Origin: Lichenihabitans sp033947565
Lineage (GTDB): Bacteria; Pseudomonadota; Alphaproteobacteria; Rhizobiales; Beijerinckiaceae
Length of the DNA: 64,000 bases
Assembly (NCBI RefSeq): GCF_033947565.1
Contig: NZ_JARPVX010000004.1
Span: 62,001-126,000, forward strand
Direction of reading: 5' to 3'
A model generated the notes under the pieces. The model searched no databases and was not told the origin of the DNA. It was given only the letters and a program-made list of their open reading frames with translations. The stretch's first letter is position 1. The number at the start of each line of letters is the position of its first letter. Below are positions 50,890 to 58,616 of the stretch, piece after piece. The position numbers were made by a program, and so were the translations under genes.

Positions 50890-52194
50890 TCAGCCGCGCG
50901 GCGGCATGCCGAGCCGCAGGGCGACCGAATCGGCATGGGCGTCGAGCCCCTCGGCGCGGCCGAGCGCCACGGCGGCCGGGCCGAGCGCCGCGAGGCTGGC
51001 CGCGTCGCAGCGCAGGATCGAGGTGCGCTTCATGAAGTCGAGCACCCCGAGACCCGAGGAAAAGCGCGCCGACCGTGCTGTGGGCAGCACGTGGTTCGAG
51101 CCGCCCACATAGTCACCGATGGCTTCGGGGGTGTGCCGGCCGAGGAAGATGGCCCCCGCATTGGTGATCGCCTCGCTCAAGGCGTCCTCATCGGCCGCGA
51201 TGATCTCGAGGTGTTCCGGGGCGAGGCGGTCGACGAGCGGCACTGCGTCGGAGAGCCGAGGCACCTGGATGATAGCCCCATAGTCCCGCCAGCTGGCGCC
51301 CGCGATCGCGGCGCGGGGTAGGGCTGCCAGCTGCCTCATCACTGCGGCCTCGACCGTACCCGCAAAGGCCGCGTCATCGGTGATGAGGATCGATTGCGCC
51401 ACGGCATCGTGTTCGGCCTGGGCCAGCAGGTCGGCCGCGACCCAGTCCGGGTCGGCGGTCGCGTCCGCCAGGATCACCACCTCGGACGGGCCGGCGATCA
51501 TGTCGATGCCGACGGTGCCGAACACCCGGCGTTTGGCGGCCGCCACATAGGCGTTGCCGGGGCCGACGATCTTGGCCACCGGAGCGATCGTTTCGGTTCC
51601 GTAGGCCAGGGCCGCGACCGCCTGGGCGCCACCGACGCGGTAAATCTCGTCAACACCTGCCAGTTGCGCCGCCACCAGCACCAGCGGATTGAGCACGCCA
51701 TCCGGCGACGGCACCACCATGACGACCCGCGAGCAGCCGGCGACCTTGGCCGGCACGGCGTTCATCAGCACCGACGACGGGTAGCTGGCCGTGCCGCCCG
51801 GCACATACAGGCCGACCGCCTCGATGGCGCGCCAGCGCCAGCCGAGATCGACGCCGAGCGCGTCCGTATAGCGCAGGTCGGCCGGCTTCTGGCGCTCGTG
51901 ATAGGCCACGATGCGATCGCGGGCGAAGCCGAGGGCGTCCCGTGCCCCCTTTGGGGCCGCCTCCACCGCGGCCGCGACCTCGTCGGGGCCGATCCTAAGG
52001 GGGAGGCAGTCGAGGTCGACGCGATCGAAGCGGAGCGAGGCGTCGTGCAGGGCCGCGTCGCCGCGCCGACGGACATCCGCCATGATGACGGCCGCGGCAC
52101 CGTCGACCTCTTCGCTCACTTCGCGTTTGGTTCCAAGCAGCCGAGCGAAGGCGGCGTCGAAGTCGGGGTCGGTCAGCTTCAGGCGGAACGGCAT
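50890..52194 (-). CDS. hisD: Histidinol dehydrogenase
   Basis: Last two steps of histidine synthesis: histidinol to histidine via two NAD-dependent oxidations. The protein has 434 residues, with VPGGTASYPSSVLMNAVPA near residue 125, the GPGNAYVAAAKR segment near 210 and the catalytic GPSEVVILADAT then QAEHDAVAQS near 240-270; zinc ligands include the Gln and His of AQAEHD. It follows the DUF2948 gene in the order usual for alphaproteobacteria, but the UPF0262 and phosphatase genes that normally come next are absent. Confidence 0.95.
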   Translation of the reverse strand: MPFRLKLTDPDFDAAFARLLGTKREVSEEVDGAAAVIMADVRRRGDAALHDASLRFDRVDLDCLPLRIGPDEVAAAVEAAPKGARDALGFARDRIVAYHERQKPADLRYTDALGVDLGWRWRAIEAVGLYVPGGTASYPSSVLMNAVPAKVAGCSRVVMVVPSPDGVLNPLVLVAAQLAGVDEIYRVGGAQAVAALAYGTETIAPVAKIVGPGNAYVAAAKRRVFGTVGIDMIAGPSEVVILADATADPDWVAADLLAQAEHDAVAQSILITDDAAFAGTVEAAVMRQLAALPRAAIAGASWRDYGAIIQVPRLSDAVPLVDRLAPEHLEIIAADEDALSEAITNAGAIFLGRHTPEAIGDYVGGSNHVLPTARSARFSSGLGVLDFMKRTSILRCDAASLAALGPAAVALGRAEGLDAHADSVALRLGMPPRG

Positions 52195-52233
52195 GCTAGG
52201 CTCGCGGGGGACGCGGGATCGGTTCCCCCGTGC

Positions 52234-52707
52234 CTAGCCCGGCAGCGTCACGTCGTCGAGATCGTGGCGGGGATGTTTATCGACGGCCCAGCAGGGCCCA
52301 AGGTCGCGCATCTCGGCCTCGAGGCAGTCCACGTCGAGCTTGATCATGCGCCCGCCCGCAAAGGTTAGCAGCACGTCGCCGGCCGGCGCATCGGTGGCGG
52401 CGAACGACACCGTCAACAATTGCAGCGCGAGGTCCGGGTCGGCCTGCTCGAAGCCGATGCGACGCACATGCCGCACGTGAGAAAAATGAAAGCCCGTTTC
52501 CCGGCGTGCCGGCTGGCCGATGGCAACATTGTCCCAATCGATCCGGCACGCCACGAGCGCGAAATGACGTGACCTCGGCAAGAACGCCATGTCGCCAAGC
52601 TTCATGTCGGCATCCTGAAGATGCGCCGACATGACGCCGAGGTCCTCCTCGTCGAGGACGGCGAAGTGCAGGCCGCTGGGGCCGGCCGATGCGGGGCGTA
52701 GGGTCAT
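52234..52707 (-). CDS. DUF2948 protein
   Basis: A 157-residue cytoplasmic protein of the DUF2948 family, with LDEEDLGVMSAHLQDADMKL near residue 18, RSRHFALVACRIDWD near 45 and the closing acid-rich CLEAEMRDLGPCW. It lies between murA and hisD in many alphaproteobacteria. No function is established. Start ATG 52707; 39 bases to hisD. Confidence 0.88.
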   Translation of the reverse strand: MTLRPASAGPSGLHFAVLDEEDLGVMSAHLQDADMKLGDMAFLPRSRHFALVACRIDWDNVAIGQPARRETGFHFSHVRHVRRIGFEQADPDLALQLLTVSFAATDAPAGDVLLTFAGGRMIKLDVDCLEAEMRDLGPCWAVDKHPRHDLDDVTLPG

Positions 52708-52795
52708 CTCTGCGGCGTCGCGTCCATTGCTTCGACAAGAATAGGCGCGGGGTGAGGTGAGGCAAGGCCAGGACCCCGCTCGTGCACCCCGGCAG

Positions 52796-52820
52796 GGAAC
52801 TTACACGGCGTTGAAACGTC
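52796..52820 (+). promoter_or_regulatory. Candidate EcfG-type stress promoter
   Basis: GGAAC, 16 bases (TTACACGGCGTTGAAA), then CGTC, one mismatch from GGAAC-N16-CGTT. It lies 66 bases upstream of the Met/His/Arg-repeat gene. Confidence 0.45.
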
Positions 52821-52886
52821 CTTTCGGTGCGGACCCACAACAATGCACGGGGACGAATCCGCAGCCCTGAAAGAGGATACGACCCG

Positions 52887-53114
52887 ATGCGCATCTTGAA
52901 TTTTATCGGCGGCGCCGCCCTGGCCGGCCTGATGATGGCCACGTGTACGCCCGCCTCGGCGCAGCCGATGGACGGCGCCATGGCTCGCCCTGGCATGCAC
53001 CACCGCATGATGCGGCATGATCGCATGATGCGCCATCACGAGCGCCGCATGATGCATCATCGCATGATGCGCCACCGGATGATGCGTCACCGCATGATGC
53101 GCGACGGCATGTAA
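52887..53114 (+). CDS. Met/His/Arg-repeat exported protein
   Basis: A 75-residue protein: a signal peptide of about 25 residues (cleaved at PASA-Q) and a 50-residue mature part made mostly of three amino acids. By hand count, 16 Met, 13 Arg and 9 His, so 38 of 50. The core is a run of about six RMMRH-type units. It has no recognised family. The ATG at 52887 has GAGG about ten bases upstream; an EcfG-like promoter and a strong terminator frame it. It sits on the opposite strand inside the normally contiguous murA-DUF2948 pair. Metal binding (Cu, Ni) or oxidant scavenging are plausible roles, both inferred. Confidence 0.72.
   Translation: MRILNFIGGAALAGLMMATCTPASAQPMDGAMARPGMHHRMMRHDRMMRHHERRMMHHRMMRHRMMRHRMMRDGM
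53004..53105 (+). repeat. 15-base tandem repeat coding RMMRH units
   Basis: About six imperfect copies of CGCATGATGCGNCAN. The last three are adjacent: CGCATGATGCGCCAC, CGGATGATGCGTCAC and CGCATGATGCGCGAC. The unit is a multiple of three, so copy-number change would keep the frame and lengthen or shorten the protein. Confidence 0.85.
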
Positions 53115-53146
53115 GACCGAGCGGGTCGGCGCGAGCCGATCCCCGA

Positions 53147-53175
53147 ACGGCCGGCCTCGCGCCGGCCGTTTTTTT
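53147..53175 (+). terminator. Intrinsic terminator after the Met/His/Arg gene
   Basis: ACGGCCGGC, loop CTCGC, GCCGGCCGT, then a run of seven T. The stem is 9 perfect base pairs. It ends 2 bases before the murA stop on the other strand, so it also lies just beyond the 3' end of murA. Confidence 0.9.
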
Positions 53176-53176
53176 G

Positions 53177-54475
53177 TCAGTGGCCGGTCGAAAGGCGCTC
53201 GATGCTGGCGCCGCACTGGCTCAGCTTGCGTTCGAGCTGCTCGAAGCCGCGGTCGAGGTGGTAGACGCGGTTGACGATGGTTTCGCCCTCCGCCGCCAGC
53301 GCCGCGATGACCAACGACACGGACGCCCGCAGATCGGTCGCCATGACGGGCGCCCCCTTCAAGGTCTCGACGCCGTCCACGATGGCGGCATCACCATCAA
53401 GGCGGATGTGGGCCCCAAGCCGCGCCAATTCCTGCACATGCATGAAGCGGTTCTCGAAGATGGTCTCGGTGATGCGCGACGTGCCGCGCGCCTTGGTCAT
53501 CAGGGCCATGAACTGCGCCTGAAGGTCGGTCGGGAACCCCGGAAACGGTTCGGTCGTCACATCGACGGCCGTGATGCCGGCGCCGTTACGGGCGACACGC
53601 AGGCCCTCTTCGGTCGTCGTCACCGTCGCTCCTGCGGCCTGCAAGGTGTCGAGAGCCCCTTGCAGCAGCTCCGGCCGTGCGCCCTGCAGCAGCACGTCGC
53701 CGCCCGTCATCGCCACCGCCATCGCATAGGTGCCGGTCTCGATGCGGTCGGGCAGCACCGCATGACGGGTGCCGTTGAGCTTGGCCACGCCCTCGATCTC
53801 GATCGTGGCCGTGCCAGCGCCCTTGATGCGGGCGCCCATCTTCGTGAGGCAGGCCGCGAGGTCGACCACCTCCGGCTCGCGGGCGGCGTTGTGGATCACC
53901 GAGGTGCCGTCGGCCAGCACCGCCGCCATCAGGGCCGTGTGGGTACCGCCGACCGTGACCTTCGAGAAATCGATCTCGGCGCCCTTCAGGCCGCCCGACG
54001 GCGCCTTGGCCACCACATAGCCGGCCTCGATGTCGACCTTGGCACCGAGGCGCTCGAGCGCCGTGATCAGCAGATCGACCGGGCGCGTGCCGATGGCGCA
54101 GCCGCCCGGCAGCGACACGCGCGCTTCGCCCATGCGGGCCAGCAGGGGCGCCACCACCCAGAAGCTCGCCCGCATGGTGGAAACGAGCTCGTAGGGTGCC
54201 GTGGTATCGACGATGTGGCCGGCCTGCAGATGAACGGTCTGGCCGGTCACGGCTTCTTCGCCGGCGCGCTTGCCCTGGATCGAATAATCAACGCCGTGGT
54301 TGCCGAGGATACGCACGAGGGAACTGACGTCGGCCAGCCGCGGCAGGTTCTCAAGCGTCAGCGCTTCGTCGGTCAGCACGCTGGCGATCATCAGCGGCAG
54401 CGCGGCGTTCTTGGCGCCGGAAATCCGTATCGTGCCGTTCAAAGGCCGGCCGCCTACCACGCAAATGCGATCCAT
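53177..54475 (-). CDS. murA: UDP-N-acetylglucosamine 1-carboxyvinyltransferase
   Basis: Adds enolpyruvate from PEP to UDP-GlcNAc, the first committed step of peptidoglycan synthesis. The protein has 432 residues. Lys22 lies in GAKNAAL and the catalytic Cys126 in LPGGCAIGTRPVDLLI (the fosfomycin target). Further family segments are GGTHTALMAAVLADG near 185 and PFPGFPTDLQAQFMAL near 310. It starts 37 bases after the 56-codon gene. The active-site Cys is present, so fosfomycin sensitivity is expected. Confidence 0.97.
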   Translation of the reverse strand: MDRICVVGGRPLNGTIRISGAKNAALPLMIASVLTDEALTLENLPRLADVSSLVRILGNHGVDYSIQGKRAGEEAVTGQTVHLQAGHIVDTTAPYELVSTMRASFWVVAPLLARMGEARVSLPGGCAIGTRPVDLLITALERLGAKVDIEAGYVVAKAPSGGLKGAEIDFSKVTVGGTHTALMAAVLADGTSVIHNAAREPEVVDLAACLTKMGARIKGAGTATIEIEGVAKLNGTRHAVLPDRIETGTYAMAVAMTGGDVLLQGARPELLQGALDTLQAAGATVTTTEEGLRVARNGAGITAVDVTTEPFPGFPTDLQAQFMALMTKARGTSRITETIFENRFMHVQELARLGAHIRLDGDAAIVDGVETLKGAPVMATDLRASVSLVIAALAAEGETIVNRVYHLDRGFEQLERKLSQCGASIERLSTGH

Positions 54476-54512
54476 GGGTCCTCGCTCGATCGGCGCCGGG
54501 GTTGGGGCGCCC

Positions 54513-54683
54513 TCAGGTCTCGGTTGCCGACCTGTCTTCGGGAGAGGGCGACGGCATGCCGTCGCGGCTGCGGGCCTGATCCTTGCGGCGCTTCAGGTTG
54601 GCCCGCAGGGCCTGGGCCAGCCTTTCGGCCCGCCGTGCCGCCTCGTCCCCGGCCTGATCCCCTGTCTTCGGAGGTTCGCGCAC
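54513..54683 (-). CDS. 56-codon conserved small gene between dctA and murA
   Basis: A short frame starting GTG at 54683, two bases after the dctA stop, with AGGA nine bases upstream. The 56-residue product is highly charged: VREPPKTGDQAGDEAARRAE, then RLAQALRANLKRRKDQARSR, then a Ser/Pro/Thr tail. The LRANLKRRKxQAR pattern is a familiar hypothetical protein found next to murA in Hyphomicrobiales. It has no cysteine and no signal peptide and is likely helical and basic. Its function is unknown. Confidence 0.7.
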   Translation of the reverse strand: MREPPKTGDQAGDEAARRAERLAQALRANLKRRKDQARSRDGMPSPSPEDRSATET

Positions 54684-54685
54684 CG

Positions 54686-56050
54686 TCAGCTGTCCTGCAC
54701 GGAGGCCTGTCTAAGCGCATCGGCGCCGACCGGCAAGTCGGGCAGGCTCGCGGCGGCCGGCGTGGCGCCGCTCAGCGCGGCCTTGAGCTTGGTCTTGTCG
54801 AGCTCGCCTTCCCAACGGCTGATGACGATGGTGGCGACGCCATTGCCGACGAGGTTCGTCAGGGCACGGCATTCGCTCATGAATTTGTCGATGCCGACCA
54901 GCACCGCCAGCGACGTGATCGGGATGTCGGGCACCACCGTCAGCGTCGCCGCCAGGGTGATGAAGCCGGCGCCCGTGACGCCCGAGGCGCCTTTGGAGGT
55001 CAGCGCCGCCACCAGCAGGATCTGCAGCTCCTGGGCCAGCGTCAGCGGCGTGTTGGTGGCCTGGGCCAGAAACAGGATCGACAACGTCATGTAGATGTTG
55101 GTGCCGTCGAGATTGAAGCTGTAGCCGGTGGGGATCACCAGTCCCACCACCGACTGCGAGGCCCCGAGGCCGCGCATCTTCTGGATCATGCGCGGCAGCA
55201 CCGTCTCGGACGAACTGGTGCCGAGCACGATCAGCAGTTCGTCCCGGATATAGGCCACGAAGCGCAGGATCGAGAACCCGGACCACCAGGCGATGCTGCC
55301 GAGCACCACCAGGATGAACAGGATGCTGGTGCCATAGAAGGTGGCCACCAGGGCGCCGAGGCTGAGCAGCGACTTGATCCCGAAGGCACCGATCGTATAG
55401 GCCATCGCGCCGAAGGCCCCGATGGGGGCGAAGCGCACGATGATGCCGATGATGCGGAAGAACATCGCACCGGCCGCGTCGATGGCGCTCGAGATCTTCT
55501 CGCCTGTCTGGCCGAGATTGGCCACCGCGATGCCGCTCAGCACCGAGATCAGCAGCACCTGCAGCAGGTCGCCCTTGGCCAGAGCGCCGACGAAACTGTC
55601 CGGGATGATGCCGAGAAGGTGGGCCGCGATCGAGTCCTGCTTCGCGGCCGTGACGTAATTGGCGACGCTGCTGGCGTTGATCTTCGCGGGGTCGATGTTG
55701 AAGCCGGCGCCCGGCTTGACGACCTCGGCCACGATGAGGCCGAGCACCAGCGCGACCGTCGACACCACCTCGAAATAAACGATAGCTTTCAGCCCGACGC
55801 GCCCGACCCGCCTGAGGTCGCCCACCGTGGCGATGCCGTGCACAACCGTGCAGAAGATCACCGGCGCGATCATCATGCGGATCAGCGCCACGAAGGCGTC
55901 GCCGAAGGGTTTCATCGCCGTGCCGGTCGCAGGCGCCGCAAAGCCCAGCGCCACGCCGATCGCGATGGCGATCAACACCTGGACGTAAAGGTTCCGGTAC
56001 CACACCGGGCGCGGCGCGATCGGGCCCAGTCCCACAGCCGCTTCACCCAT
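54686..56050 (-). CDS. dctA: Dicarboxylate/cation symporter (DctA family)
   Basis: A 454-residue inner-membrane sodium or proton-coupled symporter for C4-dicarboxylates or related amino acids. The N-terminal segment IAIAIGVALGFAAPATG, the first re-entrant loop with the serine-rich LLIVLGTSSSETVLPRM near residue 270, PTGYSFNLDGTNIY near 300 and the second re-entrant ALTSKGASGVTGAGFITL near 345 are all standard. The ATG at 56050 has GGAGG about seven bases upstream; the longer frame is rejected. Its stop is 2 bases from the small gene, so murA may share transcripts with it. Confidence 0.9.
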   Translation of the reverse strand: MGEAAVGLGPIAPRPVWYRNLYVQVLIAIAIGVALGFAAPATGTAMKPFGDAFVALIRMMIAPVIFCTVVHGIATVGDLRRVGRVGLKAIVYFEVVSTVALVLGLIVAEVVKPGAGFNIDPAKINASSVANYVTAAKQDSIAAHLLGIIPDSFVGALAKGDLLQVLLISVLSGIAVANLGQTGEKISSAIDAAGAMFFRIIGIIVRFAPIGAFGAMAYTIGAFGIKSLLSLGALVATFYGTSILFILVVLGSIAWWSGFSILRFVAYIRDELLIVLGTSSSETVLPRMIQKMRGLGASQSVVGLVIPTGYSFNLDGTNIYMTLSILFLAQATNTPLTLAQELQILLVAALTSKGASGVTGAGFITLAATLTVVPDIPITSLAVLVGIDKFMSECRALTNLVGNGVATIVISRWEGELDKTKLKAALSGATPAAASLPDLPVGADALRQASVQDS

Positions 56051-56294
56051 GACGCATCCTCCGCTCCCGGCCGCTTGGTCCAATGGTGGGGTGCGGCATT
56101 GATGTTGCGCTCGGCATCGTCGGCCTTGGCGGCACTGGCGATCCCTGGCTCGCTTCACCATGGCAAGCTTTGTCGACCCGGGCAACACGGGGGACAGCCC
56201 GGCTGTTGCGTCGAGCCGGTCGAAACGGACGGCACTCCCCTGGAAATTCGAAGAGCGTTCTCGTCGCATCAGTCTGTGTGTCGAGGTTGGTGGC

Positions 56295-57038
56295 TCACCC
56301 CGTCGCCATGCCGATGCGCCCGACACCCGGAAGCTTGAGGGCCGGACGGCGAAGGTCGAAGCCGATCACGCCGCCCAGCAGGTTGAGCTCGAACCCCTCG
56401 ATCCACCCGACCGTCAAGCCGAAATAGCCGCCGAGGTTGAGGCGAAGGCCGGTTCGGGATGGTGTCGGGCCGAACCAGCGGCCTTCGACGGGAAAGTCCT
56501 TGCCGATGGCGTTGGGCGGCAGCGTCGCGCCCATCTCCGGCACGGCCGCCATGACGGTTGCCACGAAAGTGTTGGAGTTCGGCCCCGGCCAGGCGCGATA
56601 GTCGCCCTGGTGGCGGAAGCGGTAGCGATCGATCGCGGCCCGCAGGCGTGGAATCATGGCTGCGGCCTCTGCGCCATCGGCTGTGAAAACGGGCTCGGGC
56701 ACCTGCCCGAACCAGCGGCCATCCGGCGAAAAGCCGTCGACCCGGATGGGATCGCCCCAGGCGGTCAGGTCCCAGCGCTGGTAGGCGGGCGCATCGGCGG
56801 GCTTCAGCACGATCCAGCAATGCACCGCGAAGATGCCGCGCCAGCTGACCGTGGGGGCCGCATAGATCCGCACGGCGGCCTCGGGCGCCTGATGGGCCGG
56901 CCGCAACAGGCCGGCGCTCGACCGGTCGGCCGACCACCAGACCGAGGCAGGCGCCCGGTAATAAGCAAGGGCCCGCCAGGCGACGGGGCCGAGGTAAGCA
57001 AGACAGAACAACAACAAGGCGATCAAAGGACGGGGCAT
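56295..57038 (-). CDS. DUF3750 protein
   Basis: A 247-residue protein with one N-terminal membrane segment (LIALLLFCLAYLGPVAW) and a periplasmic domain of the DUF3750 family: PTVSWRGIFAVHCWIVLK near residue 55, YRAWPGPNSNTFVATVM near 150, and a closing GLTVGWIEGFELNLLGGVIG. The conserved His, Cys and Asn (HCW, NSNTF) suggest a papain-like fold, but no activity is known. The ATG at 57038 is chosen since the membrane segment follows. Confidence 0.82.
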   Translation of the reverse strand: MPRPLIALLLFCLAYLGPVAWRALAYYRAPASVWWSADRSSAGLLRPAHQAPEAAVRIYAAPTVSWRGIFAVHCWIVLKPADAPAYQRWDLTAWGDPIRVDGFSPDGRWFGQVPEPVFTADGAEAAAMIPRLRAAIDRYRFRHQGDYRAWPGPNSNTFVATVMAAVPEMGATLPPNAIGKDFPVEGRWFGPTPSRTGLRLNLGGYFGLTVGWIEGFELNLLGGVIGFDLRRPALKLPGVGRIGMATG

Positions 57039-57170
57039 CGTGACGGTTCGAGCCGAAAGGTCCGGCGGTGTCGACGAGATGGCGACGGCTTTCTGTGCCC
57101 ACAAGCCGGCGCGGCATTGAACCCGCGGGGCGGGTCCCCATCTCAGGCCCGTTCCTCAAGGGGTGTCGCC

Positions 57171-57563
57171 ATGACCGCCTTCGCGTCCTTCCAGCCGACC
57201 GTGACCCAAGCCGCCCGCCTTGCCAAGCTGCGCCGACTGGCTTGGCTGCTCGACGCCGCCTTCGTGGTGCCGGGTACCAAGTTCCGCTTCGGCCTCGATG
57301 GTATCGTCGGCCTGGCGCCCGGCATCGGCGACACGCTGATGGGGCTGACGTCGCTCTACATCGTCTGGGAAGCGCGCAAGCTCGGCCTGCCGGCCGGCAA
57401 GCTGGCCCGCATGGTGGCGAACGTCGGGGTCGAGACGCTGGTCGGGTCGGTGCCCGTCGTGGGCGACCTTTTCGACGCTGCCTTTAAGGCCAATCTGCGC
57501 AATCTGGCGATTGTCGAGGACCACCTGGGCGTCACCCTTCGCGGCCGGGGCCCGAGCCGCTGA
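57171..57563 (+). CDS. DUF4112 protein
   Basis: A 130-residue membrane-associated protein of the DUF4112 family, with AWLLDAAFVVPGTKFRFGLDG near residue 24, IVGLAPGIGDTLMGL near 45 and GSVPVVGDLFDAAFKAN near 90. Two hydrophobic segments with GxGD/VGD turns are typical. No function known. Its stop is 4 bases from that of the convergent transglycosylase gene. Confidence 0.85.
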   Translation: MTAFASFQPTVTQAARLAKLRRLAWLLDAAFVVPGTKFRFGLDGIVGLAPGIGDTLMGLTSLYIVWEARKLGLPAGKLARMVANVGVETLVGSVPVVGDLFDAAFKANLRNLAIVEDHLGVTLRGRGPSR

Positions 57564-57567
57564 GGTC

Positions 57568-58452
57568 TTAGCTCCGTAGCACCGCACAGCTGCCGCGCGC
57601 AGCCTGAATGCTACGGCACAGCGCATCCGCCTCGGCCCGAGTCTGGGCCGGGACCCGGACCCGGTAGAAGGCATGAAAGCCACGGGTCCGGAGACGCGTC
57701 CCAACGATCATGGGCTGAATGCCACCCAGCAGGCTGGCATAGCGGCCCCGTGCGCGCTCGAAGCTGGCCAGCGCGATGGATTTCGAAAAGTTGCCGGACA
57801 ACTGCACCCCCCAGGGCGCCAGCGCGGCCGACGCGATGGTGCTGGCACGCGGCGTCGTGAGACGGATGTCGCGAGCAATCTCCAGGCAGGGCTTGTCCGA
57901 AGGGCCGACGTGCGTCGCCGATGATTTGTGGCGCGCCTCCTCGGCCCAATCGCCGGCGGATCGCCCGGTGATGCGCTGCACGTAATCTTCTGTCTCACTC
58001 GGCAGGCCGCCATGCCCGCCGAGCCAGGCGGCGACGCGATTGGGCCCGCCGTTATAGGCCGCGGCCGCGAGGCCGAGGTTGCCGAAGCGTTGGGCCAGTT
58101 CGGCCAGAAAGGCGGCCGAGGCCGGGATCGCCTGTTCCGGGTCGAAGGGATCGTCGAGCCCGCGCTCGCGGGCCGTGCCAGGCATGAACTGGGCGATGCC
58201 CCGAGCGCCGGCCGGGCTGACCACCGTGGGTCGGAAGCTGCTTTCCTGCCAGAGCAGGCGGGTGAGAAAGCCCGCCGGCATGTGCTGGCGCGCCGCGGCG
58301 CCGTCGATCAGCCGGCAAAGCGCCTGCTCGACCGTTTCGCCGCCCGACGCGGTCGCCTGTGCCGCAGCCTCGCGGGACGGCAATGCAAGCACGGCCAGCG
58401 CGGCGGCGAGGCGCCCGAAGGCGGAAAGGGATCGGCACGGCAGCGGGCGCAT
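57568..58452 (-). CDS. Exported lytic transglycosylase
   Basis: A 294-residue periplasmic murein-degrading enzyme. The signal peptide (LAAALAVLALPSREAAAQ) is followed by an SLT domain with the catalytic Glu in LLWQESSFRPTVVSPAGARG (near residue 70) and AAAYNGGPNRVAAWL near 135. The C-terminal part (about 210-294) is a SPOR-like domain that would bind denuded glycan. The ATG at 58452 fits the signal peptide. Confidence 0.9.
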   Translation of the reverse strand: MRPLPCRSLSAFGRLAAALAVLALPSREAAAQATASGGETVEQALCRLIDGAAARQHMPAGFLTRLLWQESSFRPTVVSPAGARGIAQFMPGTARERGLDDPFDPEQAIPASAAFLAELAQRFGNLGLAAAAYNGGPNRVAAWLGGHGGLPSETEDYVQRITGRSAGDWAEEARHKSSATHVGPSDKPCLEIARDIRLTTPRASTIASAALAPWGVQLSGNFSKSIALASFERARGRYASLLGGIQPMIVGTRLRTRGFHAFYRVRVPAQTRAEADALCRSIQAARGSCAVLRS

Positions 58453-58616
58453 CGCAAGGTCCGAGAGGGCTGTCCGTCCTACGCGACGGGGCGCCCGATT
58501 GTCGACGGGTGGCGGTCTGCGAGGCGCTGCGACCGCGGCGGCCTCATTTCCGCTTTCTTGCCCATGGATTCGCTGGGGCGCAGCCTTTGCGCCAGCGGCG
58601 CCGAGCCGGAGAGACC

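Noticed and set aside
53174..56338. Very long plus-strand open frame (about 1050 codons) opposite murA and dctA
   Set aside because: It is antisense to two well-supported genes. Its sequence is Arg/His/Gly/Gln-rich without any domain, a common artefact of high-GC codon use.
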